A DNA stretch of 64,000 nucleotides from contig NZ_QETK01000004.1 in assembly GCF_003105155.1 (NCBI RefSeq), positions 62,001-126,000 on the forward strand, given 5' to 3'. Source of the stretch: Pseudomonas sp. SDI (GTDB taxonomy: Bacteria > Pseudomonadota > Gammaproteobacteria > Pseudomonadales > Pseudomonadaceae). The notes beneath the pieces are model-generated. The model made no database searches. It was not told where the DNA came from and saw only the letters and a program-made list of their open reading frames with translations. The stretch's first letter is position 1. Each line of letters opens with the position of its first letter. Both the position numbers and the translations under genes were made by a program. This document shows positions 54,306-63,117 of the stretch, one piece after another.

Positions 54306-55730
54306 ATGCTTGAATTACACCCCGACGCCTCGCCGCCGCTGGTCAACCAGATCATCAACGGGCTGCGCGACCTGATCGAGAACCAAACCCTCAAACCCGG
54401 GGCCAAAGTGCCGTCGATCCGGGCATTTGCGGCTACCTATTCGGTGAGCACCTTTACCGTGGTGGAGGCCTATGACCGGCTGGTGGCTCAGGGTTTGCTC
54501 GTCAGCCGTGGCAATGCCGGGTTCTTCGTCAACCGCTCGGCGGTGGAACTGATCGAGAGCCAGGCCAGCGAGCCGCTGCCGGGCAAGCCGGAGTTCAATT
54601 CCGAGTGGTACCTGCAACAGATCTTCGAAAGCCGGCAATTGGCGTTCAAGCCCGGTTGCGGCTGGTTGCCCAACGACTGGATGTTCGAGGATGGCCTGCG
54701 CCGTGGCATGCGCCAGGTGGCCAGCAGCGTGCTGGAGCTCAGCGGCTACGGCGACCCGATGGGCCTGATGGAACTGCGCACGTTGACCGCGCAGAACCTG
54801 CAGCAGGACTTGCGCATCGTCGCCAATCCGGCGCAGTTGATGCTCACCCACGGCGCCAGCCAGGCGCTCGACCTGGCCGTACGCACGCTGGTGCGGCCTG
54901 GCGATGTCGTGCTGGTGGACGACCCGGGCTACCCCAACTTGATGAGCATCCTGCGTTTTCAGGGCGCGACCTTGCTGGGGGTGCCACGCACGCCCAACGG
55001 CTACGACCTGGATCACCTTGAGCGGTTGCTGGAGCATCATCGACCGACGGTGTTCTTCACCCAGCCGCACCTGCACAGCCCGACCAGTTCGCGCACGCCG
55101 CTGGCGCAGTTGCATCGGTTATTGCAGCTAGCGGCGCAGCATGGCTTGCGGCTGGTGGAAAACAACCTGTACGCCGACATGATCGCCGAGCCGCTGCCGT
55201 GCCTGACCAGCCTCGATCATCGGCAGCAGGTGGTGTATGTGGGAAGCTACTCGAAGAGTATTTCGCCCAACGTGCGGGTCGGTTTCATGCTGGCCAACCC
55301 GCAGTTGATGCAGCAGTTACTGCAATTGAAGATGCGTTCGGGGCTGACCACTTCGCAGGTGATGGAACGGGTGGTGTATGCGGCGATCACCGATGGCCGC
55401 TGGCGCAAGCACCTCAAGCGCCTGCGTCAGCGCTTGGCCGAGGCCCAGCAGGAGGTGGCCGCGCAGTTGACCCGGCTGGGTTTCGAGCGGTTCATCGAGG
55501 GCGATGAAGGCATGTACCTGTGGACCCGCCACCCGGCGATTCCGGACAGCGCGGCGTTGATCGACGATGCGCTGGAGCAGGGCATCATGCTCGGCCCTGG
55601 GCAGCTGTTCATGGTGGATGCCCAGGCGACCGGCTGGATGCGCTTCAACGTGGCATTCAGTACCGAGCCGGCGTTGTGGGAGAAGCTGGAGAAATTGCTG
55701 GTGAAGCATGTGCGGCGGGATGGGCTTTAG
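54306..55730 (+). CDS. MocR/GntR-type regulator with PLP aminotransferase domain
   Basis: A 474-residue regulator. The N-terminal GntR winged helix (PLVNQIINGLRDLIENQTLK, KVPSIRAFAATYSVSTFTVV, YDRLVAQGLLVSRGNAGFFV) is fused to a fold-type I aminotransferase-like domain with LTHGASQALDLAVRTLVRPG, DDPGYPN and the PLP lysine in GSYSKSISPNVRVGF. MocR proteins use PLP or its adducts as effectors; GabR activates GABA catabolism. ATG 54306 is preferred. Divergent from the GabP-like permease, with 223 bases of shared upstream DNA carrying direct repeats. Control of that permease is inference. Confidence 0.92.
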   Translation: MLELHPDASPPLVNQIINGLRDLIENQTLKPGAKVPSIRAFAATYSVSTFTVVEAYDRLVAQGLLVSRGNAGFFVNRSAVELIESQASEPLPGKPEFNSEWYLQQIFESRQLAFKPGCGWLPNDWMFEDGLRRGMRQVASSVLELSGYGDPMGLMELRTLTAQNLQQDLRIVANPAQLMLTHGASQALDLAVRTLVRPGDVVLVDDPGYPNLMSILRFQGATLLGVPRTPNGYDLDHLERLLEHHRPTVFFTQPHLHSPTSSRTPLAQLHRLLQLAAQHGLRLVENNLYADMIAEPLPCLTSLDHRQQVVYVGSYSKSISPNVRVGFMLANPQLMQQLLQLKMRSGLTTSQVMERVVYAAITDGRWRKHLKRLRQRLAEAQQEVAAQLTRLGFERFIEGDEGMYLWTRHPAIPDSAALIDDALEQGIMLGPGQLFMVDAQATGWMRFNVAFSTEPALWEKLEKLLVKHVRRDGL

Positions 55731-55806
55731 AAACGCGGCGCTTTTGTAGGCGCTGTTTTCAGGCACACTCTACGGCAGCTAATTCCCTAGTGAAAGGACT
55801 TCACCG

Positions 55807-56055
55807 ATGCCATTCCCAGCAACAGAACACGCTGCCCTCCTCACCCTCAAAGGCGTTGGCCCCACCGTCATCGCCCGCCTCGAACAACTGGGCATTTCCT
55901 CCCTGGCCGATCTGGCCCAGGCCGCCACCAACGACATCCTCGCGCAGGCCTCCGCGCTGGTCGGCTCCACCTGCTGGAAAAATAGCCCGCAAGCCCGCGC
56001 AGCCATCGACACGGCCATCGCCTTTGCCAAGCAGAACAGCACCTCGGCGCCCTAG
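55807..56055 (+). CDS. Helix-hairpin-helix small protein
   Basis: An 82-residue protein beginning with a helix-hairpin-helix: LLTLKGVGPTVIARLEQLGI followed by SSLADLAQAATNDILAQAS and a C-terminal helix ARAAIDTAIAFAKQ. The LxGVGPxxxxxLxxLGIxxxxDL pattern is that of DUF4332/Cdd1-like non-catalytic DNA-binding domains. AAGGACTTCACCG precedes the ATG. Stand-alone; it ends next to the broken oxidoreductase gene. Confidence 0.8.
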   Translation: MPFPATEHAALLTLKGVGPTVIARLEQLGISSLADLAQAATNDILAQASALVGSTCWKNSPQARAAIDTAIAFAKQNSTSAP

Positions 56056-56074
56056 CCAGGTCCGCCCCGCGCTG

Positions 56075-56415
56075 GCCGCAAGCGCCTTGAGCTGCGCCAG
56101 GCGCGGAAAGCTCAGCGGCAGGTCATCCGACAGATGCTCCAGCCGCTGCCGATAGCTGCGCAGAAATACCTGCCGCGCCTCATCGCTTATATACGGCACA
56201 TGCCAGGCTACAAACGGCTCCAGTACCTCGAAACCGACGTACGCCAGCGTACCGCGCAGGATCGGCCGCAGCATGTCCTCCAGCGGCCCAGAGCAGCTTG
56301 TCCAGCTCCTCTTCGCCCCACTCCGAGGCCAAAGCCGCCTTGCAGGGAATGCTGCAGCGTAGCGCCAGGACCTGATATTTCTGCCAGTAGGCAGGCAGGG
56401 ACACCCGGTTTAGGA
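56075..56415 (-). pseudogene. NAD(P)H:quinone oxidoreductase remnant with frameshift
   Basis: On the minus strand, SLPAYWQKYQVLALRCSIPC, then KAALASEWGEEELDKLLW in one frame is followed after an extra G near 56291 by PLEDMLRPILRGTLAYVGFE, then VLEPFVAWHVPYISDEARQ, then FLRSYRQRLEHL in the next frame. This is the C-terminal half of a flavodoxin-like (KefF/MdaB type) NAD(P)H oxidoreductase. The first half with the FMN loop is missing and the original stop is lost near the HhH gene. It flanks the orphan RHS gene, so these two may have been disrupted in one event. Confidence 0.65.
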
Positions 56416-56453
56416 TCACTTGGTGCGAATGGCCCACCTGCCGGAGAAGTGCA

Positions 56454-57449
56454 ATGCTAAAACTCAGTTGGCCTGCGTCCAGCCTGCTGCTCTACCAGCA
56501 CGATGCACTGGACCGCATCAGCACGCTTGCCATCTCAGGTTCCGCGCTGGTTCAGCGCTTCTACGACGACCAGTACCTACGAACGGAAACGCGTGCGATG
56601 CGAGGCACGAGCTACTTCAGACAGGGTAACCAGGTACTCGCCCTGCACGAAACCGAAAGCACTCGACTGCTGGCCTTGGACTCACACGCTTCATCCCTCA
56701 TCGGCCTTGACGCCGGTCAGTTGCGATCACGCGCCTACTCGCCGTATGGCCACAGCCCCCTCGATAACGACAGCCTGGCGGGTTTTAATGGTGAGCCCAT
56801 CGAGCGGGAAACCGGGCATTACCTGTTGGGCAAGGGTTACCGGGCCTACAGCAGTGCGATGATGCGTTTTACCCGTCCGGACAGCGCCAGCCCGTTCGGC
56901 CAGGGCGGGCTGAACAGTTTTGCTTACGTACTAGGCGACCCGATTAACCACACCGACCCTAGCGGACGCTTTGCCCTACGCGCGATAGCGAAGTTGTTCT
57001 GGAGGCCCGGGCTTGGCAGAAGGGCGAAACAGTTCGTCGCTGAAGGTACTGGCCTGGGTGAGGTCCCACACAAGCAGCTCAAGCAACTGGTCCAAAGCCC
57101 CCGGTTCCGCCCACAAGGTCGCCCCGGGCCGCTGCCGGCGCTGCCGAGGCATGCGCGGTTCCATCCACATTTCCCGTTTTCACAGGCGTCCGGCGGCGCA
57201 CAATACCCCATCTACGAAGCGGCCATGGTCGCCGCCATACCGAGGAGAGTCTTTGGTACGAGCATCATACTGCGTCACCGCCCCGCTCCCCCTCACCGTC
57301 GCTTCGACGCCACCGCCTTCCGGCCTGGCGTTTTAAAAGCCCCAACGAAGCAGTTCAAGATCCTGGAGGACGACGCAGTAAAAGACGCTTCAAGAATTAG
57401 ATTCGGAAAATTCGAGCGCTGGGACTACCCTCCGGAGAGTGACTATTGA
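56454..57449 (+). CDS. Orphan RHS repeat-associated core protein with variable C-terminus
   Basis: A 331-residue protein of the short RHS-tip type. The RHS core is SPYGHSPLDNDSLAGFNGEP, then ETGHYLLGKGYRAYSSAMMR, FTRPDSASPFGQGGLNSFAY and the cleavage-like ending LGDPINHTDPSGR. About 150 residues of unrelated C-terminal sequence follow (from FALRAIAKLFW to WDYPPESDY), which in polymorphic toxins would be the effector; it matches nothing I know. The long YD-repeat shell is absent. GGAGA lies before the ATG at 56454. The next frame downstream, where an immunity gene would be expected, is disrupted. Confidence 0.8.
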   Translation: MLKLSWPASSLLLYQHDALDRISTLAISGSALVQRFYDDQYLRTETRAMRGTSYFRQGNQVLALHETESTRLLALDSHASSLIGLDAGQLRSRAYSPYGHSPLDNDSLAGFNGEPIERETGHYLLGKGYRAYSSAMMRFTRPDSASPFGQGGLNSFAYVLGDPINHTDPSGRFALRAIAKLFWRPGLGRRAKQFVAEGTGLGEVPHKQLKQLVQSPRFRPQGRPGPLPALPRHARFHPHFPFSQASGGAQYPIYEAAMVAAIPRRVFGTSIILRHRPAPPHRRFDATAFRPGVLKAPTKQFKILEDDAVKDASRIRFGKFERWDYPPESDY

Positions 57450-57470
57450 TTCGATAAGGACATCTTGCCA

Positions 57471-57745
57471 ATGCCGCAACTGCCCGACCCAACCGCCAAC
57501 GAGAGCACGTACCCCTAGCTCGCCAGCGCCGCGATTGTCGGCGCCAGCCCCCGCGCAGCGTGCAAATGGCCGGTATGCCCAAGGTGCATTTCGAGCGCGG
57601 GTACGCCATGACCGGGTTCAACAACTTCGCCCTGTTCACCGTGCGCCCGAGCCTGGACAACAGCCATACCGGAGTGCTGGTGGAACTGCATTGGTCCAAT
57701 GGCGCGGACGGCGAACTGAGCAAGCGGCGGGTGCTGTTCAAGTAG
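57471..57745 (+). pseudogene. Small disrupted gene after the RHS gene (possible immunity gene relic)
   Basis: An ATG at 57471 with AAGGA upstream opens MPQLPDPTANESTYP, then a TAG at 57516, then LASAAIVGASPR; two extra bases near 57555 shift to the frame SVQMAGMPKVHFERGYAMTG, then FNNFALFTVRPSLDNSHTGV and LVELHWSNGADG, ending RRVLFK with stop at 57745. Reading across the stop and the shift gives one protein of about 90 residues. It lies 21 bases after the RHS stop, the usual immunity position, but I do not recognise the sequence. The join is my reconstruction. Confidence 0.35.
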
Positions 57746-58083
57746 CGGCGGCGGTCGCGCTCGGCCACCGCTCGTCGGACATGCCATAACTGTGCTATCA
57801 CCGCCCTGGCGCTCGGCGCCGTCCCTGCTTAACTGACGGAGCTGCCAGGCAGGCAGCTCAGCGCCCAGGGAGGGTGATCGACCACGTTGCACCTCGGCAA
57901 CCCCTGAGTCTTATGCTCGGGGCCGAGCCGGAACGCACCGTCTTCGCAGCAGGCAATCTGCGCGTGACGGTGATGCGCAGGTGGCAACGCAGCGCGTGAA
58001 TACCCCCCCAGACGTCACAGGAAGTCGCCCGCCAGAAACAGCCCAAACGCTTGTTTCCACTCATTGTTTGCAATGGAGGCACC
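57746..58083. other. Intergenic region, no gene recognised
   Basis: About 340 bases between the disrupted small gene and the DUF1842 pair. Open frames exist but none has a start site or recognisable content. A short GCTGCCAGGCAGGCAGC palindrome occurs near 57840-57857. The DUF1842 promoter must lie in the last part, where AT content rises (TTGTTTCCACTCATTGTTTG). Confidence 0.5.
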
Positions 58084-58680
58084 ATGACTGACTCAGTACA
58101 AGCACCCGTAGGACTGTTCCCGCTGTCCTACGTCATCGGCACCGACGCAGCCGGCGCCCAACGCCTGCTGCTCGACCTGCTGGTCTACACCCCCGAGCGC
58201 ACCGTCAACGGTCATGCGCACATTACCCAGGCGATCAACCCACCGCTGGACTTGCAGTTGAGCGCCTGGGGCAGCTACAGCTACCTGACCGTAGTGCCGG
58301 TCAGCCAGGGCAAGATCCTGATCACCGCACAGGGCAACCACGGCGGCCCCACTGCCAACTCGATCGTCGCGTTCAAGCTGCACCTAGTGGTCGACAACGA
58401 CTGGAAAACCGGCGTTGCCAGTTATCAGTACCTGAACAATGGCCAATGGGTGTCGGTCAACCAGGTGCCGGCCAAGCTCGACAGCTCGCGCATCCAGGAG
58501 GCCGGCACGGTCGACAAGCAGGCACGCCTGCATGCCGCGACCCAGGAGGCAGCAATCGCCGGCGGCAACCTGGTAGCGCTCAGGGCACTGGCCGGCGGCG
58601 ACGCCGGACAGGCACTGAGCAATGCCATCGATTCGACCAAAACCGCTTCCGGCAAAGCCGGCAAGTCCAGCCGCGCCTGA
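58084..58680 (+). CDS. DUF1842 family protein, paralogue 1
   Basis: A 198-residue protein. The first 130 residues form the DUF1842 beta domain: VGLFPLSYVIGTDAAGAQRL, LDLLVYTPERTVNGHAHITQ, AINPPLDLQLSAWGSYSYLT, and AFKLHLVVDNDWKTGVASYQ, YLNNGQWVSV. The C-terminal 65 residues are Ala/Gly/Ser-rich and helical (RLHAATQEAAIAGGNLVALR). No signal peptide. DUF1842 proteins are of unknown function and usually small and all-beta, found in Pseudomonas and Burkholderia. TGGAGG lies before the ATG. Followed after 19 bases by a second DUF1842 gene. Confidence 0.87.
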   Translation: MTDSVQAPVGLFPLSYVIGTDAAGAQRLLLDLLVYTPERTVNGHAHITQAINPPLDLQLSAWGSYSYLTVVPVSQGKILITAQGNHGGPTANSIVAFKLHLVVDNDWKTGVASYQYLNNGQWVSVNQVPAKLDSSRIQEAGTVDKQARLHAATQEAAIAGGNLVALRALAGGDAGQALSNAIDSTKTASGKAGKSSRA

Positions 58681-58699
58681 CCAGACAAGGAGTCAAACC

Positions 58700-59173
58700 A
58701 TGCCAGCAATCGGACTGTTCCATACCCGTCTCACTGTCAGTAGCGGCCTGCTCGGCGCGCCGGTACTGACCCTCGACCTGGTGGTCAACACACCACAGAA
58801 GCGGGTCTCGGGCATTGCCCGGATTTTCCAGAGCACCAACCCGCCGCTGAACTTCAAGGCGCAGGTGTGGGGGGACTATTCGGAGCTCACGCTCGGGGCC
58901 AAGGGCGAGGCGCACATCGTGCTGGACCTGACCGGCAGCCCGAGCGGCCCGCTCAGCCAGATCGCGCAGACCTTCCATCTGGACGGCATCCTGGCCGGCG
59001 ACTGGGCCAGCGGCACCGCCAGCTACCGCTACGCGGTCAACGGCCAGTGGCAGGAAGTCGCGCACGCCCACGTGCGCCCCGCCCCGACTGAAACCGCACA
59101 AACACAAAAAGAGGCCAGCGAACGTACCCGCAGCCGTGTGCATGCGGCCATCAGTCAGTTGGAAAGCGCCTAA
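58700..59173 (+). CDS. DUF1842 family protein, paralogue 2
   Basis: A 157-residue paralogue of the gene before it: IGLFHTRLTVSSGLLGAPVL, LDLVVNTPQKRVSGIARIFQ, STNPPLNFKAQVWGDYSELT, FHLDGILAGDWASGTASYRY and AVNGQWQEVAHAHV align position by position with paralogue 1, while the C-terminal tail is shorter and Thr/Glu/Arg-rich. AAGGAG lies eight bases upstream. The two genes are a tandem duplication that has diverged in length, which suggests a hetero-oligomeric pair. Ends in a strong hairpin terminator. Confidence 0.87.
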   Translation: MPAIGLFHTRLTVSSGLLGAPVLTLDLVVNTPQKRVSGIARIFQSTNPPLNFKAQVWGDYSELTLGAKGEAHIVLDLTGSPSGPLSQIAQTFHLDGILAGDWASGTASYRYAVNGQWQEVAHAHVRPAPTETAQTQKEASERTRSRVHAAISQLESA

Positions 59174-59185
59174 GCGCTGAAGGCA

Positions 59186-59215
59186 CAGGGCAGCCTGGAG
59201 ACCCAGGCTGCCCTG
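59186..59215. terminator. Strong bidirectional terminator hairpin
   Basis: Exact 13-bp arms CAGGGCAGCCTGG (59186-59198) and CCAGGCTGCCCTG (59203-59215) with a four-base loop, between the convergent DUF1842 and serine permease genes. Confidence 0.8.
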
Positions 59216-59222
59216 CCGTGGC

Positions 59223-60524
59223 TTAGGCCACGAACGAGAAGAGGATCGCCGACAGGGTGATCAGACCGATCAGTACCACGAACAGGTTCGACGCCTTGCC
59301 CGAATACTTGCGCAGCGACGGCACCTTGTGGATGGCATACATCGGCATCAGGAACAGCAGGCAGGCGATGATCGGCCCGCCGATGGCTTCGATCATGCCG
59401 AGGATGCTCGGGTTGAGGGTCGCTACCGCCCAGCAGGTCAGCACCATGAACAGTGCGGTCAGTTGCTCCAGGCGCTTGGCCGAGAGTGACTTGCCACGCC
59501 CACGCAGACTTTTCACGATCAGGCCCTGGAAGCCTTCGCTGGCGCCGATGTAGTGCCCGAGGAACGACTTGGTGATAGCCACCAGGGCGATCAGTGGCGC
59601 GACGAAGGCGATCATCGGCGTCTGGAAGTGGTTGGCCAGGTACGACAGGATCGAGATGTTCTGTGCCTTGGCCGCAGCCAGGTCGGCCGGCGACAGCGCC
59701 AGCACGCAACTGAAGCAGAAGAACATGACCGTCAGCACCATCATCACGTGGGCCACGGCCAGGGTGCGACCGCTTTTCTCGTCGGCGCGCTCGCCATAGC
59801 GGTGTTTCTGGTCGACGGCGAAGGCCGAGATGATCGGCGAGTGGTTGAACGAGAACACCATCACCGGAATCGCCAGCCACAGGGTCTTGAAGAACAGCCC
59901 CGGGGCCATGCCCTCGGCGGCCTGGGCGAAGAAGGCGCCGTTCCAGTTGGGGATCAGGCTCACGGCCAGCAACAGCAACGCAGCGACGAACGGGTAGACC
60001 AGCAGGCTCATCACCTTGACGATCAGGCCCTGGCCACTGCGCACCACGATCATCAACCCGCAGATCAGCAGCAACGCCAGCAGCGCCCGCGGTGGCGCAG
60101 TCATCTGCAGCTGGTGTTCCATGAAGCTGGTCAGGGTGTTGGTAAGGGCGACGCTGTACACCAGCAGGATCGGGAAGATGGCGAAGAAGTAGAGCAAGGT
60201 GATCAGTTTGCCGGCACCGACGCCGAAGTGTTCTTCGACCACTTCGGTGATGTCTTCATTGCCGCTCTTGCGCCCGGAGAGCACGAAGCGAGTCAGCCCG
60301 CGGTGAGCGAAGAAGGTCATCGGGAAGGCCAGCAAGGCCAGCGCGAGCAGCGGCCAGAAGCCCCCGACCCCGGCGTTGATCGGCAGGAACAGGGTACCGG
60401 CGCCGATGGCGGTGCCGTACAGGCCCAAGGCCCAGGTGGTGTCGTTGCGGGTCCAGCCAGTGCTGCTTTGCGCAGGCGCAGCAGCGCCCCCACGCAAGTT
60501 CGTGGTGCTGTTTACATCAGTCAT
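59223..60524 (-). CDS. Serine transporter SdaC-like (HAAAP family)
   Basis: A 433-residue permease of the hydroxy/aromatic amino acid permease family with eleven helices. Diagnostic parts: TTWALGLYGTAIGAGTLFLP at helix 1, PMTFFAHRGLTRFVL, NEDITEVVEEHFG, and VMVFSFNHSPIISAFAVDQK. SdaC imports L-serine with protons. The gene lies 75 bases downstream of a serine dehydratase on the same strand, so import and breakdown are joined in one transcript. ATG 60524 is preferred over the longer frame to 60563 because AAGGCGA lies eight bases upstream. Confidence 0.9.
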   Translation of the reverse strand: MTDVNSTTNLRGGAAAPAQSSTGWTRNDTTWALGLYGTAIGAGTLFLPINAGVGGFWPLLALALLAFPMTFFAHRGLTRFVLSGRKSGNEDITEVVEEHFGVGAGKLITLLYFFAIFPILLVYSVALTNTLTSFMEHQLQMTAPPRALLALLLICGLMIVVRSGQGLIVKVMSLLVYPFVAALLLLAVSLIPNWNGAFFAQAAEGMAPGLFFKTLWLAIPVMVFSFNHSPIISAFAVDQKHRYGERADEKSGRTLAVAHVMMVLTVMFFCFSCVLALSPADLAAAKAQNISILSYLANHFQTPMIAFVAPLIALVAITKSFLGHYIGASEGFQGLIVKSLRGRGKSLSAKRLEQLTALFMVLTCWAVATLNPSILGMIEAIGGPIIACLLFLMPMYAIHKVPSLRKYSGKASNLFVVLIGLITLSAILFSFVA

Positions 60525-60599
60525 CGATTTCGCCTTGTAATTGTTTTTGTTGCCTATGAACAACTTGCTGGCTGGCGATTGGTATCGCCAGCTATCTAC

Positions 60600-61976
60600 T
60601 CAACACTCGACGTAGCTGACCGCCAGCCCGCCGCGGGATGTCTCCTTGTAGTTTTCGTGCATGTCGGCGCCGGTATCGCGCATGGTGCGGATCACTCGGT
60701 CGAGGGAAATGAAATGCTCGCCGTCGCCGCGCAGGGCCATCTGCACGGCATTGATCGCCTTCACCGCAGCAATCGCGTTGCGCTCGATGCACGGCACCTG
60801 AACCAGCCCGCCGACCGGGTCGCAGGTCAGCCCGAGGTTGTGCTCCAGGGCAATCTCCGCCGCGTTCTCCAGTTGCTCCGGGGTAGCCCCGAGCACCTCC
60901 GCCAGGCCCGCTGCGGCCATCGAACAGGCCGAACCGACCTCGCCCTGGCAGCCGACCTCGGCTCCGGAAATCGAGGCGTTCTTCTTGCACAGAATGCCCA
61001 CCGCCGCCGCGCTGAGGAGGAAATCGACCACGTTGTCGTCGCTGGCCTCGGGCTGGAACTTCATGAAGTAATGCAGCACCGCCGGGATGATCCCCGCGGC
61101 GCCATTGGTCGGGGCGGTCACCATGCGCCCGCCGGCGGCGTTCTCCTCGTTCACCGCCAGGGCGAACAGGTTCACCCACTCCATGGCGCTCAGGGTCGAG
61201 CCGATCACGTTCGGCTTGCCCAGTTCGAGCAGGCTGCGATGCAGCTTGGCGGCCCGCCGCTTGACCTTCAGCCCGCCAGGCAGGATGCCCTCGTTGCGCA
61301 GGCCGTTGTCGACGCACTCGCGCATCGCCGCCCACAGTTGCAGCAGGCCGCGGCGGACCTCGGCTTCCTCGCGCCAGGCCAGTTCGTTGGCCATCATCAA
61401 CTGGCTGACACGTAGCTTGTGCTGCTTGCACAGGGCCAGCAGTTGCTCGGCGCTGTCGAAGTCATACGGCAGCGAGACCTGCCCGGCGGCCGTGTCGGTC
61501 GCGCCGATTTCACTGGCTTCGACGATGAAACCGCCACCCACCGAGTAGTAGGTCTGCTGCAACAGCAAACCGCCGGCGCCGCTGGCTTCCAGGGTCATGG
61601 CGTTGGGGTGGTAGGGCAGGCTCTCGTCGAGCAGCAACAGGTCGTGCTGGCAGTCGAACGGGATCGGCTGGCTGCCGTCGAGCATCAGCACACCGCTGTC
61701 CTGCAACTGCTGGATCCGCGGTTCGATGCTATGTGGATCGATACGATCCGGCCATTCGCCCATCAGCCCGAGCAGGCAGGCGCGGTCGGTGGCGTGGCCG
61801 ACCCCGGTGGCCGATAGCGAGCCATACAGCCGCACCTCGACCCGCCCGGTCTGGGTCAGCAGCCCCTGTTGCCGCAGATTCGCGACAAAGCTGGCAGCCG
61901 CCCGCATCGGGCCGACGGTATGCGAGCTGGACGGCCCGATACCAATTTTGAAAAGGTCGAAAACACTGATAGCCAT
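60600..61976 (-). CDS. L-serine ammonia-lyase (SdaA/SdaB type, single chain)
   Basis: A 458-residue iron-sulfur L-serine dehydratase converting serine to pyruvate and ammonia. The N-terminal beta domain has [16 protein letters not shown], the catalytic domain has [37 protein letters not shown] with cluster-ligand Cys, and [20 protein letters not shown] with two more. Single-chain form as in E. coli. It forms a transcript with the SdaC-like permease. Divergent LysR regulator at 62123 probably controls both. Confidence 0.94.
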   Translation of the reverse strand: MAISVFDLFKIGIGPSSSHTVGPMRAAASFVANLRQQGLLTQTGRVEVRLYGSLSATGVGHATDRACLLGLMGEWPDRIDPHSIEPRIQQLQDSGVLMLDGSQPIPFDCQHDLLLLDESLPYHPNAMTLEASGAGGLLLQQTYYSVGGGFIVEASEIGATDTAAGQVSLPYDFDSAEQLLALCKQHKLRVSQLMMANELAWREEAEVRRGLLQLWAAMRECVDNGLRNEGILPGGLKVKRRAAKLHRSLLELGKPNVIGSTLSAMEWVNLFALAVNEENAAGGRMVTAPTNGAAGIIPAVLHYFMKFQPEASDDNVVDFLLSAAAVGILCKKNASISGAEVGCQGEVGSACSMAAAGLAEVLGATPEQLENAAEIALEHNLGLTCDPVGGLVQVPCIERNAIAAVKAINAVQMALRGDGEHFISLDRVIRTMRDTGADMHENYKETSRGGLAVSYVEC

Positions 61977-62040
61977 ACTAATGCCTGCACACTCAGGCGA
62001 CGGATGTCACCCTGCGGCGTTGGGTAAAAATTGAAGGGTG

Positions 62041-62056
62041 TCGCGAAGTTGCGCGA
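62041..62056. promoter_or_regulatory. Inverted repeat TCGCG-N6-CGCGA, candidate LysR site
   Basis: Exact 5-base arms in the 146-base region between the divergent sdaA and LysR genes, 65 bases upstream of the sdaA start. LysR regulators usually bind imperfect palindromes with T-N11-A; the match to that core is partial. Confidence 0.3.
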
Positions 62057-62122
62057 TACTGCCGCGCTCGTCCGACAATGACCAACGAAAATTCCTAAGC
62101 AAGGCTTTAGCAGGGCTAAACC

Positions 62123-63076
62123 ATGAAACGCCTGATGAATGGCCAGATGTATGTCTGGTTGAACGTGTTTGCCTGTGCCGCGCGGCACCTTTCCTTCACC
62201 CGCTGCGCCGAGGAGCTGCACATCACCCCCGGCGCGGTCAGCCAGCAGATTCGTCAGTTGGAGGAGCGCCTGGGCTTTCGCCTGTTCCTGCGCCGTGCCC
62301 GTGGTGTGGAGCTGACCGCCGAAGGCCAGCGCCTGGCGGTGACGGTCAACGAGGCGTACGGCAGTATCGAGGCGGAATTGTTGCGCCTCGACGCCGGGGA
62401 GATCCGCGGCACCTTGCGTCTGCGCTCGATCCCCTCGTTCCTGGCCAAATGGCTAACCCCGCGCCTGCCGCGATTGCAGCAGCGCTTCCCGGACATCCAG
62501 TTGCGGCTGGTGGCCGAGGACAGCAACCAGGCCCTGCACGAGGGCGACTTCGACCTGGCCATCGACCTGAACGACGGCAGTTATCCGGGCATGCATTCGA
62601 CACCGTTGCTGGACGAGGAAATCTTTCCGGTCTGCTCGCCGGCACTGCTGCGTGGGCGGCCACCGCTGCACGGGCCGGCAGACCTCGCGCATTACCCACT
62701 GCTGCATGACATCACGGCCTGGCGCGGCAGCTCCGAGTATGCCGAGTGGGAGTTCTACCTGGAGGCCATCGGTGCCAGCGGGCTGGACGTGCGCCGTGGG
62801 CATACCTTCAACCGCAACCACCTGACCATCGAGGCGGCCATTGCCGGGATTGGCGTGGCGATTGCCCGGCGCACGCTGCTCAACGACGAGCTGGAGCGCG
62901 GCACCCTGATCGTGCCGTTCGGTTTGCCGATCGCCAATCACAAGCGCTATGTGCTGCTGTATTCAGCGGGCACCCTGGCCCACCCGAGTGCGCGCGCGGT
63001 GCATGACTGGCTGGTGGAAGAGGCGCAGGTGTTTCGCGCCCTGCATGGCGCCTCGGCTAGCGTGCAGCCTGCCTGA
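62123..63076 (+). CDS. LysR family regulator (GcvA-like)
   Basis: A 317-residue regulator. The N-terminal helix-turn-helix reads VFACAARHLSFTRCAEELHI, TPGAVSQQIRQLEERLGFRL; the linker ends near 90 and the effector domain (95-300) contains IPSFLAKWLTPRLPRLQQRF and NRNHLTIEAAIAGIGVAIAR. The GcvA/AmpR branch is suggested by the TPGAVSQQI helix. It is divergent from the serine dehydratase/permease unit, which it probably activates in response to serine or glycine; this is inferred from position. Confidence 0.9.
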   Translation: MKRLMNGQMYVWLNVFACAARHLSFTRCAEELHITPGAVSQQIRQLEERLGFRLFLRRARGVELTAEGQRLAVTVNEAYGSIEAELLRLDAGEIRGTLRLRSIPSFLAKWLTPRLPRLQQRFPDIQLRLVAEDSNQALHEGDFDLAIDLNDGSYPGMHSTPLLDEEIFPVCSPALLRGRPPLHGPADLAHYPLLHDITAWRGSSEYAEWEFYLEAIGASGLDVRRGHTFNRNHLTIEAAIAGIGVAIARRTLLNDELERGTLIVPFGLPIANHKRYVLLYSAGTLAHPSARAVHDWLVEEAQVFRALHGASASVQPA

Positions 63077-63117
63077 GGCAGTTGGCTGGCGCTGCGCAAC
63101 AGAGGCCGGCACGGCCA

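Noticed and set aside
59553-61415. 620-codon frame opposite the serine permease and dehydratase
   Set aside because: Runs through two real genes and their gap on the other strand; no start signal or domain.
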